Assembly: GCA_963716735.1 (NCBI GenBank)
Contig: OY970321.1
Span: 2,542,001-2,606,000 of the forward strand
DNA from: VRUE01 sp963716735
GTDB lineage: Bacteria > Actinomycetota > Thermoleophilia > Solirubrobacterales > 70-9
DNA: 64,000 bases
Reading direction: 5' to 3'
In this document: in pieces, positions 1 through 8,215 of the stretch
Layout of the letters: every line of letters starts with the position of its first letter
Position numbering within the stretch: position 1 is the first letter of the stretch
Notes under the pieces: model-generated
What the model was told of the DNA's origin: nothing
The model's database searches: none
What the model saw: the letters and a program-made list of their open reading frames with translations, nothing else
Position numbers and translations under genes: made by a program

Positions 1-650
1 GAGGGGGGAAGGGTCTCGGTGCGCTCGATCAGGTCGCGTTCGAGCTCGCGCCGCAGGTGGCGCTCGAAGCGGTTGAGCTGGTCGCGGTCGATCGGCGGCA
101 GCTCCCCGGCGCCGTCGGTGGCCTCGCCCTGCGGCTGGGTCCCCGCCGAGAGCTCCAGGGTGCGGCGGATCCGCTGCACGTCGACGCCAACGACGCCGGA
201 GCCCTCGCCCTGGCGGCCGAAGGCGGCGATCGCTAGTCGCGCCAGGTCGCGCATCTGACCCTCGTCGCCCTCGATGATCGCCTGGCGGATCTGCTCGCGC
301 AGCTCGTCGATGTCGAGCCGCTCGGCGCCCTCGTGGCGCTGCTCGGTCTCGTCGATCTGGCGCTCGATCGCCTCCGCCTCGGCGGCGCGGAAGAACCAGC
401 GCTCGAACAACAGCTCGAAGAGCCGCCTGTCCTCCTGGGACTTGGCGATCGTCGTCGCCAGCGCCTCGCGGAAGTCGTCGCGCGACTCCCAGGGCACCTG
501 CTCGAGCGCGGCAAAGGCGTCGAGGATCTCCGACGTGCCGACCGCCACCCCCTCGCTGCGCAGCTCCTCGCAGAAGCCGAGCAGCTTCGCCGCCAGCCCG
601 GGCGGACCAGCGTCGGCTCGGGGGCCGTAGGGAGAGCCCGTGGGGCTCAC
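1..650 (-). CDS. VWA-domain (CoxE-like) protein, N-terminal part, cut by window edge
   Basis: An open frame runs from a GTG at 650 to the left edge without a stop (about 216 codons seen). The GTG overlaps the stop of the upstream MoxR ATPase gene in a GTGA junction, so the two are translationally coupled. The protein begins MSPTGSPYGPRADAG, then LLGFCEELRSEGVAVGTSEI and a long charged helical stretch. This is the usual N-terminal part of CoxE/YeiN-type proteins whose C-terminal von Willebrand A domain binds metal; that domain would lie outside the window. MoxR plus VWA pairs are known as chaperone-like modules that mature or insert metals into enzymes. The identity rests on the pairing and the N-terminal pattern, not on a visible MIDAS motif. 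Confidence 0.72.
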   Translation of the reverse strand, partial: MSPTGSPYGPRADAGPPGLAAKLLGFCEELRSEGVAVGTSEILDAFAALEQVPWESRDDFREALATTIAKSQEDRRLFELLFERWFFRAAEAEAIERQIDETEQRHEGAERLDIDELREQIRQAIIEGDEGQMRDLARLAIAAFGRQGEGSGVVGVDVQRIRRTLELSAGTQPQGEATDGAGELPPIDRDQLNRFERHLRRELERDLIERTETLPP

Positions 651-1537
651 CCAGCCTGCGTCGGCGCCGCGAGCTTCATCCCCACCCGCTCGGCGACCAG
701 GTCGATGTCGGTGCGGTGCTTGACGATGATCGACATCGACTGCTCGAAGGTCTCGCGGTCGATGTCCTCGGCGCCCATCAAGAGCAGCGTCCGCGCCCAG
801 TCGATCGTCTCGGCGATCGAGGGCGGCTTCTTCAGGTCGAGCGCCCGCACCATCCGCACCACCTCGACCAGCCGCCGGGTCAGGGTCTCGGACAGGTCCG
901 GCGTGTGCAGGCGGACGATCTCCATCTCACGCTCCAGCTCCGGGTAGTCGAGCCAGAGGTAGAGGCAGCGCCGCTTCAGCGCCTCGGTCAGCTCGCGCGA
1001 GTTGTTCGAGGTGAGGACGACGATCGGCATCGAGGTCGCCGAGACCTGTCCCAGCTCGGGGATCGTGATCTGGAAGTCGGAGAGCAGCTCGAGCAGCATC
1101 GCCTCGAACTCCTGGTCGGTCTTGTCGATCTCGTCGATCAAGAGGACGACCGGCTCGGCGCTGGCGATCGCCTGCATCAGCGGCCGCTCGAGCAGGAACT
1201 CCTCGCTGAAGATGTCGCCGTGGACGTCCTCCCAGCCGGACTCGCCGCCGGCCTGGATGCGCAGCAGCTGCTTGCGGTAATTCCACTCGTACAGCGCCTT
1301 GGCCTCGTCGAGGCCCTCGTAGCACTGCAGGCGGATCAGCTCGCGGCCGCTGGCGCGCGAGAGCGCCTTGGCCAGCTCGGTCTTGCCGACCCCCGCCGGG
1401 CCCTCGACCAGGATCGGCTTGCCCAGCCGCTGGGCGAGGAAGGAGACCAGCGCCGCCGACTCGTCGGCGAGGTAGCGGGCGTCGGCCAGCGCCTCCTTCG
1501 TCTCCGCCACGGAAGCGGGTGTCTGCGCCTCAGCCAT
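647..1537 (-). CDS. MoxR-family AAA ATPase
   Basis: 296 residues. Walker A GPAGVGKT is at residues 46-53, Walker B VVLLIDEID at about 130-138, followed by a sensor region with VVLTSNNSRELTEALKRRC and a C-terminal lid. This order and length fit the MoxR/RavA class of AAA+ proteins, which act as chaperones on metalloenzymes or membrane complexes together with VWA proteins. The gene lies directly upstream of and overlaps the VWA-type gene by 4 nt, supporting a joint function. The ATG at 1537 is followed by a low-complexity lead (MAEAQTPASVAETKEALADA) before the conserved core. The substrate cannot be read from the sequence. Confidence 0.93.
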   Translation of the reverse strand: MAEAQTPASVAETKEALADARYLADESAALVSFLAQRLGKPILVEGPAGVGKTELAKALSRASGRELIRLQCYEGLDEAKALYEWNYRKQLLRIQAGGESGWEDVHGDIFSEEFLLERPLMQAIASAEPVVLLIDEIDKTDQEFEAMLLELLSDFQITIPELGQVSATSMPIVVLTSNNSRELTEALKRRCLYLWLDYPELEREMEIVRLHTPDLSETLTRRLVEVVRMVRALDLKKPPSIAETIDWARTLLLMGAEDIDRETFEQSMSIIVKHRTDIDLVAERVGMKLAAPTQAG

Positions 1538-1560
1538 GAAGGCGATGATAATCCGCGCCG

Positions 1561-1788
1561 ATGCCCGACCTCGCCCTCGTTCTCTCCTTCGCCGCTCTGC
1601 TCCCGCACAGCGCCGGCCCCTACATCGCCCTGATGCTGATCGGCTTCGCCACCGGGATCACCGGCCACATGACCGGCTTGCGCTGGCTGGTCGCCGCCGG
1701 CATCGTCCTGATCTTCCTCGGCGCCTTCCTCTTCCCGCTGGCGCTCAACCTGACCGAGTCGACGCCACCGCAACTTAAGAACCGCTGA
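1561..1788 (+). CDS. Small two-helix membrane protein
   Basis: 75 residues starting at ATG 1561, divergent from the MoxR gene with only 23 nt between start codons. Two hydrophobic stretches (about residues 4-32 and 40-62) are separated by TGHMTGLRW; the tail STPPQLKNR is polar. No enzymatic motif is visible. Codon use matches the neighbours. I do not recognise the family; a small integral membrane protein is all that can be supported. Confidence 0.6.
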   Translation: MPDLALVLSFAALLPHSAGPYIALMLIGFATGITGHMTGLRWLVAAGIVLIFLGAFLFPLALNLTESTPPQLKNR

Positions 1789-1819
1789 AGGTGCACCCGC
1801 TAGCCTTACGGCCCCCGCA

Positions 1820-2839
1820 ATGAGTCGCCCCCGCCTTCTTTCCGCCGTCGCCGTCCTGATCGTGCTCTGCATGTCCCTGGCCGCCTGCGGGGGAGGCGGC
1901 GACAAGAGCAGCGAGAGCCCGCAGACGGTTCTCGACGAAGCGACCCTGCAGGGGATCGAAAGCGGCAACATCGATCTCTCGGTCGGCGTCGAGGCGCAGG
2001 GGCCCGAAGGCGGCAACATCGACGTCAGCCTCTCCGGTCCCTTCCAGGGCGAAGGCGCCGGCAGCCTGCCGCAGCTGGACATGAACGCGAAGGCGAAGGG
2101 CACCTACAACGGCAAGGACATCGACTTCGACGGCGGGCTCGTGCTGCTGCCGAACACCGCCTACGTCGGCTATGAAGGCGTCGAGTACAGGGTCGACCCG
2201 ACCACCTTCAGCTTCGTCGAATCGACGCTCATCCAGGCGCAGCGCGAAGCCGGCGCCGAAACCGGGGCCGAAGGAGTGGCCGCCTGCCAGGAAGAATTCG
2301 GCGGGTTGAAGGTCGCCGACTTCCTCGAAGGCGGCAGCAACGAAGGCAGCGCCGACGTCGGTGGCACGAGCACGACCAAGGTCAGCGGTGACCTCAACGT
2401 CTCCGGCGCGCTCGACACGGTCCTCGAAGTGGTCGAAAGCCAGGCCTGCCGCGCCCAGCTCGCCGCCGCCGGCCCGCTGCCCTCGAAGTCGGAAATCGAC
2501 AAGGCGAAGGAGGAAGTGAGCGGCGCCGTGAAGAGCGCGCACGTAGACGTCTACGTCGGCGACGACGACATCGTGCGGCAGATCTCGGCGCAGCTGACGA
2601 TCGAACCGAGGAACGGCGGCAGCGGCCCGAAGAGCGTCGAAATAGACCTCGACCTGAAGCTGACCGGAGTCAACGAGGAGCAGACGATCTCCGCTCCCGC
2701 AAAGGCCGAGCCGCTGAGCAAGCTCTTCATCAAGCTCAACATCAACCCGATCGAGCTGCTCGGCCTGCTGCAAGGCGAAGAAGGTGGCGAAAGCCTCGGC
2801 GATCTGCTCAAAGGGCTGGGCGAATCCCAGGCTCGCTAG
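1820..2839 (+). CDS. Putative lipoprotein, 339 residues (LppX/LprG-like size and layout)
   Basis: The N-terminus (MSRPRLLSAVAVLIVLCMS then LAAC) is a lipoprotein signal with the lipid-modified Cys at residue 22-23, followed by a Gly/Ser linker. The mature part has alternating hydrophobic/polar strands (for example LDMNAKAKGTYNGKDIDFDG and DLNVSGALDTVLEVVE), resembling the half-barrel fold of actinobacterial LppX/LprG lipid-carrying lipoproteins, but no definite motif proves this. A TACGGC box 7 nt before the ATG suggests a leaderless transcript. It lies just upstream of the cation antiporter pair and may be co-transcribed with it. Function unknown beyond an envelope lipoprotein. Confidence 0.8.
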   Translation: MSRPRLLSAVAVLIVLCMSLAACGGGGDKSSESPQTVLDEATLQGIESGNIDLSVGVEAQGPEGGNIDVSLSGPFQGEGAGSLPQLDMNAKAKGTYNGKDIDFDGGLVLLPNTAYVGYEGVEYRVDPTTFSFVESTLIQAQREAGAETGAEGVAACQEEFGGLKVADFLEGGSNEGSADVGGTSTTKVSGDLNVSGALDTVLEVVESQACRAQLAAAGPLPSKSEIDKAKEEVSGAVKSAHVDVYVGDDDIVRQISAQLTIEPRNGGSGPKSVEIDLDLKLTGVNEEQTISAPAKAEPLSKLFIKLNINPIELLGLLQGEEGGESLGDLLKGLGESQAR

Positions 2840-2847
2840 GCAGCTTT

Positions 2848-3936
2848 CTGCGGGGGGCCAACGGCTGGCCCTACCTGCTTACGCCGCTGATACCACTCGC
2901 CGTCGCGCTCGAGCTGGCGGGCAGCCCGGCGACCCTGGTCTTCGCCACCTCGGCGCTCGGCATCGTCCCCACGGCGGCGCTAATGGGCCGCGCCACCGAG
3001 GAGCTCGCGGCGCGCTCGGGGCCGGGCATCGGCGGCCTGCTCAACGTCACCTTCGGCAACGCGCCGGAGCTGATCATCGCCCTCTTCGCCCTCAGCCAGG
3101 GCCTGCACGAGGTCGTCAAGGCCTCGATCATCGGCTCGATCATCGGCAACATCCTGCTCGTGATGGGCGCGTCGATGCTCGCCGGCGGGCTGGGCAGGGA
3201 CAAACAGACCTTCAGCCGGACGAGCGCAAGCGTGCAGACCTCGATGCTGCTGCTGGCCGCCGCGGCGCTGCTGATGCCGGCGATCTTCGAGCTGGTCGAG
3301 GGCCAGGGTCTGCCGCAGCCAGGCGCTGAGCTCGTCAACTACGGCTCGACCGTCGAGCACCTCTCCCTCGCCGTCGCGATCGTCCTCATGGCCACCTACG
3401 TCCTCGGCCTCGTCTTCTCGCTCAGGACGCACCGGGACCTCTTCAATCCCGAGTACGCCGACGAGGACAGCTGGGGCTGGTCGGTGCGCACCTCGGTGAT
3501 CGCGCTGGCCGTCGCCGGCGTCCTGGTGGGCGTGATGTCGGAGGTGCTGGTCGGCTCGATCTCCGAGGCCTCCGAGGCGGCCGGCCTCTCCGAGTTCTTC
3601 ATCGGCGTGATCGTCGTCGCGATCGTCGGCAACGCCGCCGAGCACTGGGTCGCGGTGCTGGTCGCGCGCAAGGACAAGATGGACCTCTCGGTCAACATCG
3701 CGATCGGCTCCAGCGCACAGGTGGCGCTGTTCGTCGCCCCGGTGCTCGTGCTCGCCTCGATCGTCGTCGGCCCCGGGCCGCTGGCCCTGGTCTTCAACGG
3801 CTTCGAGCTCGGCGCCCTGCTGCTCGCCGTCCTGATCGCCAACTACGTCACCCAGGACGGCGAGTCGACCTGGTTCGAGGGAGTCCAGCTGCTCGCCGTC
3901 TACGCCGTCCTCGGCCTCGCGTTCTATTACGCCTGA
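2848..3936 (+). CDS. Calcium/proton antiporter, CaCA family (Cax type)
   Basis: The core shows the Cax signature twice: GGLLNVTFGNAPELIIALFA near the N-terminus and VIVVAIVGNAAEHWVAVLVA in the second half, each the conserved alpha-repeat whose acidic residue binds Ca2+. About ten membrane segments are visible. An ATG exists at 2983 (MGRATEEL), but the preceding 45 codons (FLRGANGWPYLLTPLIPLAV onward) are in frame and read like the first membrane helix that Cax proteins normally have before MGRATE. No ATG, GTG or TTG occurs in that extension, so a CTG at 2848 is the best start, with a TAGGCA box 5 nt before it. If that start is wrong the protein begins at 2983. Expected to export Ca2+ for H+ across the cytoplasmic membrane. 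Confidence 0.85.
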   Translation: MRGANGWPYLLTPLIPLAVALELAGSPATLVFATSALGIVPTAALMGRATEELAARSGPGIGGLLNVTFGNAPELIIALFALSQGLHEVVKASIIGSIIGNILLVMGASMLAGGLGRDKQTFSRTSASVQTSMLLLAAAALLMPAIFELVEGQGLPQPGAELVNYGSTVEHLSLAVAIVLMATYVLGLVFSLRTHRDLFNPEYADEDSWGWSVRTSVIALAVAGVLVGVMSEVLVGSISEASEAAGLSEFFIGVIVVAIVGNAAEHWVAVLVARKDKMDLSVNIAIGSSAQVALFVAPVLVLASIVVGPGPLALVFNGFELGALLLAVLIANYVTQDGESTWFEGVQLLAVYAVLGLAFYYA

Positions 3937-3937
3937 C

Positions 3938-4939
3938 GTGAGCGTTCTACTCCTACTCCTCAGCTTTGCCGTCATCCTCGCCGGCGCGCTGCTCTTCACC
4001 AACGCGGTCGAGTGGATCGGCCACCGGATGCAGCTGGGTGAGGGGGCGGTGGGCAGCGTCCTCGCCGCGGTCGGCACGGCGATGCCTGAGACGTTGATCG
4101 CGATCGTCGCCCTGCTCGGGGCGAAGGAGGGCGGCGACCAGGTCGCGATCGGGGCGATCGTCGGCGCGCCCTTCCTGCTCGGCACGCTGGCGATGGGGCT
4201 GGTCGGCCTCTTTGCCTACCTCTACCGGGAGCGTCGGGCGCAGGGCCTGGAGCTGAGGGCCCACAGGCCGACCTTGGAGCGGGACCTGCGCTTCTTCCTC
4301 GTCTTCTTCGCGCTCTCGCTGGCGCTCGCCTGGGGGGCGCCGGCGGCGCTGCGGATCCCCGTCGGGATCCTGGTCCTGCTCGCCTATCCCCTCTACATCC
4401 GCCGCACGCTGCGGCAGGGGGGAGAGGTGCAGGACGAGGCGACGCTCGCTCCGCTCGTCTTCGAGCGCCGGGAGGAGCACCGCATGAGCCCCGGCCTGCT
4501 GCTCTGCGTGGTTCAGCTCCTGGTCGGGCTTGGCGCGATGGTCGGCGGTGCCCACCTCTTCGTCGAAGAGCTGCTCGAGATCGCCGGCGACCTTGGCGTC
4601 GAGGCGGTCGTCCTCGCTCTGATCCTCGCTCCGCTGGCGACCGAGCTGCCGGAGAAGGTCAACAGCTTCTTCTGGGTGCGCGAAGGCAAGGACTCGCTGG
4701 CGCTCGGCAACATCACCGGGGCGATGGTCTTCCAGTCGACCATTCCCTTCGGCATCGGTCTGCTCTTCACCGACTGGGCGCTGAGCGGGAACGCCGCGCT
4801 CTCGATTGTGCTCGGCCTCGGCGGGGGCTTTCTCGCTTACGAGGCGCTGCACCGACGCGGTCGCTTCGAGTTGCCGGCCGTGATCGGATGGTTCGTGCTC
4901 TACGCCGCTTTCATCGTGGTCGTGGCCGTCGGCGGCTGA
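3938..4939 (+). CDS. Sodium/calcium exchanger family membrane protein (YrbG-like CaCA)
   Basis: 333 residues, starting at GTG 3938 one base after the Cax stop, so the two antiporters are one transcriptional unit. Two half-repeats are visible: AVGTAMPETLIAIVALLGAK in the first half and LILAPLATELPEKVNSFFWV in the second, matching the inverted-repeat topology of Na_Ca_ex proteins with a conserved acidic residue in each. About ten hydrophobic helices. It probably moves Ca2+ or another divalent cation in exchange for Na+ or H+. The adjacent pair of different CaCA exchangers is notable but the division of labour cannot be read from sequence. Confidence 0.88.
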   Translation: MSVLLLLLSFAVILAGALLFTNAVEWIGHRMQLGEGAVGSVLAAVGTAMPETLIAIVALLGAKEGGDQVAIGAIVGAPFLLGTLAMGLVGLFAYLYRERRAQGLELRAHRPTLERDLRFFLVFFALSLALAWGAPAALRIPVGILVLLAYPLYIRRTLRQGGEVQDEATLAPLVFERREEHRMSPGLLLCVVQLLVGLGAMVGGAHLFVEELLEIAGDLGVEAVVLALILAPLATELPEKVNSFFWVREGKDSLALGNITGAMVFQSTIPFGIGLLFTDWALSGNAALSIVLGLGGGFLAYEALHRRGRFELPAVIGWFVLYAAFIVVVAVGG

Positions 4940-4988
4940 GCCCATATTTTTGGGTACGCAAGGGGTTCCGCAAGGAGCCGAAGTGCGC

Positions 4989-5001
4989 TACGGTGGCGGG
5001 T
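4989..5001 (+). promoter_or_regulatory. Candidate -10 box (TACGGT) of a leaderless transcript
   Basis: TACGGT at 4989-4994 lies 7 nt before GTG 5002, the spacing expected when transcription begins at the start codon. No Shine-Dalgarno-like sequence precedes this GTG. The same arrangement recurs at several genes in the window. Confidence 0.5.
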
Positions 5002-5613
5002 GTGTCTTCCGGCAGGGTTGAAGCGGTAGCCGCGCGCTCCGAGCTGGTTCGCCAGGCGCTTGAGGCAGCGCGGCAGCTGCACGCCGGCGCGGTGCGCGAC
5101 GTCGGCGACGAAATCCCCTTCATCGAGCATCCCCTGGCGGTCGCCGACCTGCTGGCAGAGCACGAGCTGGGCGACGAGTTGGTGGCGGCCGGCCTGCTCC
5201 ACGACACGCTCGAGTACACGGACATCGGCCTCGGTGCGCTGCGCGAGCGCTTCGGGATGAAAGTCGCGATGATCGTCTGCGCGCTGAGCGAAGACCTGGA
5301 GATCGAGGACTACGAAGAGCGCAAGAAGGAGCTTCGCTGGCGGGTCTCGGCGACCGGTATCGAGGCGCAGCGGGTCTTCGCCGCCGACAAGATCGCCAAC
5401 GTGATCGAGGCGCGCGACGACTACGTCCTCGTCCAGGAGGATCTCGACCTCGGCCTGCCCGTCGACCTGGACCACAAGATCCTTGCCTGGGAGTACGACA
5501 TGGAAATGCTCTTCGAGACCGACGAGCACGAGCCGTTGTTCAAGGTGCTGCCCGAGGAGCTGATCGGGCTCTGGGACCAGCGCTGCACGCAGATGCGGGC
5601 CGACTCGGCTTAG
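5002..5613 (+). CDS. HD-domain protein (RelA/SpoT-type HD fold)
   Basis: About 203 residues from GTG 5002. The HD pattern is seen as IEHPLAVADLL (His about 43) and AAGLLHDTLEYTDIG (His-Asp about 67-68), followed by the helix ALRERFGMKVAMIV and a later ADKIANVIEARDD (metal-binding Asp), which matches the order of SpoT-like hydrolase domains. No synthetase or TGS domain follows, so it is a stand-alone HD phosphohydrolase, possibly acting on nucleotide pyrophosphates; the substrate is inferred only. An in-frame start further upstream at 4888 would overlap the exchanger gene and add a low-quality Arg-rich tail, so it was rejected. It converges on the HipA-like gene with a 2-nt gap. Confidence 0.82.
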   Translation: MSSGRVEAVAARSELVRQALEAARQLHAGAVRDVGDEIPFIEHPLAVADLLAEHELGDELVAAGLLHDTLEYTDIGLGALRERFGMKVAMIVCALSEDLEIEDYEERKKELRWRVSATGIEAQRVFAADKIANVIEARDDYVLVQEDLDLGLPVDLDHKILAWEYDMEMLFETDEHEPLFKVLPEELIGLWDQRCTQMRADSA

Positions 5614-5615
5614 AG

Positions 5616-6902
5616 CTAGAGCGCTTCGCCGCCGGGAGGCCGCAGGTACTCGATTTCGTCCCTGAAGCCGATGCTGCGCTCCGTCGCGCACTGCAGGGCT
5701 TCGTCGGCCACGCGTGAGTACCAGCCCTCCTCGCGGGCGCGGTCGATCACGGTGTTGAGCGAGGAGCAGGTTCTGGCCATCGTTTCGATCGCCTCCATCA
5801 GCGACGGCTGGAACTCGAAATCGCATTCCCAGGCGGTGCGGCGGATGTCGACGAGGAAGGGCGCCGGGGGAGCGCCGATCACCGGCGGGCGGCGCCGCTC
5901 CGCGCCGTAGATCTCGGTCGCGGCGATGCCGAAGATCGGCGCCAGGATCGGGCCGTCGCCAGTGAAGAGCAGGGCCGCGTTGGCGCCGCGTGCGGCGCAG
6001 TTGCCGATCACCAGGTCGCAGAAGGCGGCGCTCATCAGCGTATGGGCGCCGTGCTCTTCGCCGATCGCCCGCAGCAGCCCGCAGGACTCCGCCAGGTCGG
6101 GTGTCTCTCCCTGGCGGCTGCTCCCGCCCGCGGTGGTGGGGGGCGGGGCGATGCCGAGGGCCTGGGCGAAGCTCTCCTGATGCAGTCGCTCGGCCTCGGG
6201 TCCGTCGCCCCAGCGATCGAAGCGCTTGCTGACGAGGCATGTCTGCCCGGCGATCGTCTCCACGGCGACATGAGTGACGGGAAGTCCCAGTTCACGGTAG
6301 GTGAGGGTGCAGGTCATCTCGTTGGCGACCAAGCCGCGGCACTCGGCGGATTCGGGCTTGAGGATGTGGGTGCTGGGTGCGCCGGGTCGCGGCCAGGCCC
6401 AGCGGCCGCTCTTCTCGTCGCGGACGAGGGCGAGCTTGTGCCGCTCGCCGGGCAGGGTGAAGCGCATCCGTGGCCCGCGGGAGTCGTCCACCAGCCCCAC
6501 CGGGCGGGGTTGGAGCAGCTGCTCGAGCTCGTCGTCGGAGAGCCAGGTGAGCGAGCCGGCGTCGCTTGGCTCGTGATCTTCGCCCTGCCCGAGAAAGACG
6601 ACCGCGCCGGGACAGTCGCGGCCCAGCACGGCGATCAGCCCGTAGCCGTCGTCGTGATCGAGACCGAGTTCGGCAGCGATCGCGTGGCGACGCTGCCCCT
6701 GCGGCAGCAGGCCCTCCACGTAGGCACGGCTGGCATCGGCGCCGAAGGGCTCCTCGCGCAGCGGCAGCGAGTGGCTGAGCAGGGCTTTGCCGGCACCTTC
6801 CTCCTCGACCGTCTCCGGCCGGTAGGCGAGCCGGTAACCGTGCTCGCCAGTCTGGAACAGCCCGCCGACCAACTTCCCGCGCAGGTAGACGTCAAGACTC
6901 AT
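5616..6902 (-). CDS. HipA-family protein with degenerate kinase active site
   Basis: 428 residues from ATG 6902, which has a strong GGAGGGG site 7 nt upstream; longer in-frame starts lack one. The HipA order is clear: an N-terminal domain (SLDVYLRGKLVGGLFQ), a GERHKLALVRD strand, the nucleotide-binding HILKPES (about 179-185) and SFAQALG. The catalytic loop is altered: families normally read GNxDxHxKN, here it is GNCAARGAN (300-308), and the Mg-binding YD of the APLYD motif is APIFG (321-325). Both essential aspartates are missing, so phosphotransfer is unlikely. No HipB-like HTH gene is adjacent. It may be a pseudokinase that binds nucleotide or a partner. The upstream 96 bp to the next divergent gene would hold its promoter. 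Confidence 0.85.
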   Translation of the reverse strand: MSLDVYLRGKLVGGLFQTGEHGYRLAYRPETVEEEGAGKALLSHSLPLREEPFGADASRAYVEGLLPQGQRRHAIAAELGLDHDDGYGLIAVLGRDCPGAVVFLGQGEDHEPSDAGSLTWLSDDELEQLLQPRPVGLVDDSRGPRMRFTLPGERHKLALVRDEKSGRWAWPRPGAPSTHILKPESAECRGLVANEMTCTLTYRELGLPVTHVAVETIAGQTCLVSKRFDRWGDGPEAERLHQESFAQALGIAPPPTTAGGSSRQGETPDLAESCGLLRAIGEEHGAHTLMSAAFCDLVIGNCAARGANAALLFTGDGPILAPIFGIAATEIYGAERRRPPVIGAPPAPFLVDIRRTAWECDFEFQPSLMEAIETMARTCSSLNTVIDRAREEGWYSRVADEALQCATERSIGFRDEIEYLRPPGGEAL

Positions 6903-6998
6903 CTGGGTCCCCTCCGAGTCGTGTACTGGTCTGCTGCTGTCAAACAACCTAGTCCGGATCGGAGTGACATGCAACCGGCCCGCCGGTAGCTTCAACGT

Positions 6999-7193
6999 AT
7001 GGCCAATGCAAACAGGGAACTCTGCGACCGCTGCGCGCACCAGCAGCTGGTCCCCAACACGCGAGGGTCGGTTTTCAGCCTCTGCCTGCGCTCACGCGAG
7101 GACCCGGCCTACCCGCGATACCCCCGGGTGCCGGTCCTCACCTGCCCTGGATTCGAGCCGAAGGGGGGAGAGAACGCCGCGGTCGAGCCTTAG
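6999..7193 (+). CDS. Short Cys-rich conserved protein
   Basis: 64 residues. The sequence CDRCAHQQLVPNTRGSVF, then SLCLRSREDPAYPRYPR and VLTCPGF, has four cysteines in the pattern CxxC...C...C with the RYPR and GFE signatures seen in small conserved proteins of actinobacteria and proteobacteria; the spacing suggests a metal-binding knuckle. Function unknown. The last codons and stop lie inside the hairpin at 7179-7221, which also contains the next gene's start. Confidence 0.7.
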   Translation: MANANRELCDRCAHQQLVPNTRGSVFSLCLRSREDPAYPRYPRVPVLTCPGFEPKGGENAAVEP

Positions 7194-7221
7194 GTCGCTA
7201 TGCGACCCAAAACTCGACCGC
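7179..7221. repeat. Hairpin at left edge of the DUF559 gene
   Basis: 43 nt. The outer arms GCGGTCGAG (7179-7187) and CTCGACCGC (7213-7221) pair perfectly, and an inner GGTCGC/GCGACC stem surrounds a TAT loop. It is closely similar, in inverted orientation, to the hairpin at 8154-8202. The stop of the upstream gene and the ATG of the DUF559 gene both fall inside it. Confidence 0.8.
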
Positions 7222-8171
7222 CCTCCGGTGCCGGGACTGGGGTGGCCCCAAGGCACGGAGCTCTGGCTGAGTTGGCGAGACGGCAGCATGGAGTCGTCTC
7301 GATTCGCCAGCTATTGGGGCCACTGGGATACTCGCGATGCTCGGTGAAGCGAGCCACTGCCGCGGCGCGGTTGCACCGTCTCTATCGCGGCGTCTACGCA
7401 ATCGGCCATATAGACCTCTCGCTGCAGGGAAGGTGTCTCGCGGCTGTGTTTGCCTGTGGGCCGGGCGGGTTGCTCAGCCATCACTCTGCGGCTTGGCTCT
7501 GGGGAATCGCGCGCTGGTCCCCCATTCCACTCTCGGTCACGGTCCCCGTCCGCCGTGCCCAAAGACCGCCGATCAGGCTGCACCACAGCCGTGTTCTTGC
7601 CCCGGCGGACCGCGATCTGATCGAGCAAATTCCGGTCACCTCTGTCCCCCGCACCGTCCTCGACCTTGCGGCGACACTCAAGCCGGAGTTGCTCTTGCGA
7701 CTCCTCGAGCGGGCCGAGGAGCTTCGCCTTTTCGATTTGCGCCAGGTCGAAGACCTGCTCGGTCGCACCGCCGGTCACCCGGGCGTCGGTCGTCTACGTC
7801 GCTCGCTCGAGTTGTACCGGCCACCCCCATTCACGCGCTCGGGCTTGGAGCGGCGCTTTTGGGAGCTGGTCCTCGAGTCAGGCCTGCCTCGTCCGGTCAC
7901 GGGCTTCGTCGAGGCCGGCTACGAGCTGGACGTCTACTGGCCCGATGAGCGCTTTGCGGTCGAACTGGATGTCTACGAGACCCATGGCTCCCGGCGGGCC
8001 TTTGAGGGAGATCGCCTGCGGCAAGAGGATCTGAAGCTGGCCGGGGTCGAGATGATGCGGGTGACCGGTCATCGCCTCGATCGCGAACCCCGGAAAGTGA
8101 TCGAGCGGGTCTCCCGACTCCTCGAACAGCGGCGTGAACAGCTTCGAACCAGTGGCGCGGTCGAGGTTTGA
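7200..8171 (+). CDS. AbiEi-like N-terminal domain plus DUF559 (Vsr-like) protein
   Basis: 323 residues. The N-terminal part (LAELARRQHGVVSIRQLL, then LHRLYRGVYAIGH) is the winged-helix domain of the AbiEi_4/type IV antitoxin class. The C-terminal part reads YELDVYWPDERFAVELD (about 240-256) followed by a Q-E-DLKLAGVEMMRVT helix and strand, the PD-(D/E)xK nuclease-like DUF559 domain related to Vsr. Such fusions are common in actinobacteria and of unknown role. There is no adjacent AbiEii toxin, so it is an orphan here. The start codon lies in the loop of the left hairpin and the last four codons lie in the right hairpin. Confidence 0.82.
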   Translation: MRPKTRPPSGAGTGVAPRHGALAELARRQHGVVSIRQLLGPLGYSRCSVKRATAAARLHRLYRGVYAIGHIDLSLQGRCLAAVFACGPGGLLSHHSAAWLWGIARWSPIPLSVTVPVRRAQRPPIRLHHSRVLAPADRDLIEQIPVTSVPRTVLDLAATLKPELLLRLLERAEELRLFDLRQVEDLLGRTAGHPGVGRLRRSLELYRPPPFTRSGLERRFWELVLESGLPRPVTGFVEAGYELDVYWPDERFAVELDVYETHGSRRAFEGDRLRQEDLKLAGVEMMRVTGHRLDREPRKVIERVSRLLEQRREQLRTSGAVEV

Positions 8172-8202
8172 GTCGCATAGGGACTCAAACCTCGACCGCG
8201 CC
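8154..8202. terminator. Perfect 21-bp hairpin at 3' end of the DUF559 gene
   Basis: Arms 8154-8174 and 8182-8202 are perfectly complementary over 21 bp around the loop GCATAGG. The gene's stop lies in the left arm. No T-run follows, so it may act as a Rho-independent-like block only weakly, or as a repeat element. It shares its core with the 7179-7221 hairpin. Confidence 0.75.
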
Positions 8203-8215
8203 TTGGAAGTTGCCG

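Noticed and set aside
4888..5001. Upstream extension of the HD protein
   Set aside because: It overlaps the exchanger gene, is Arg-rich, and has no family similarity; GTG 5002 has a good -10 box.
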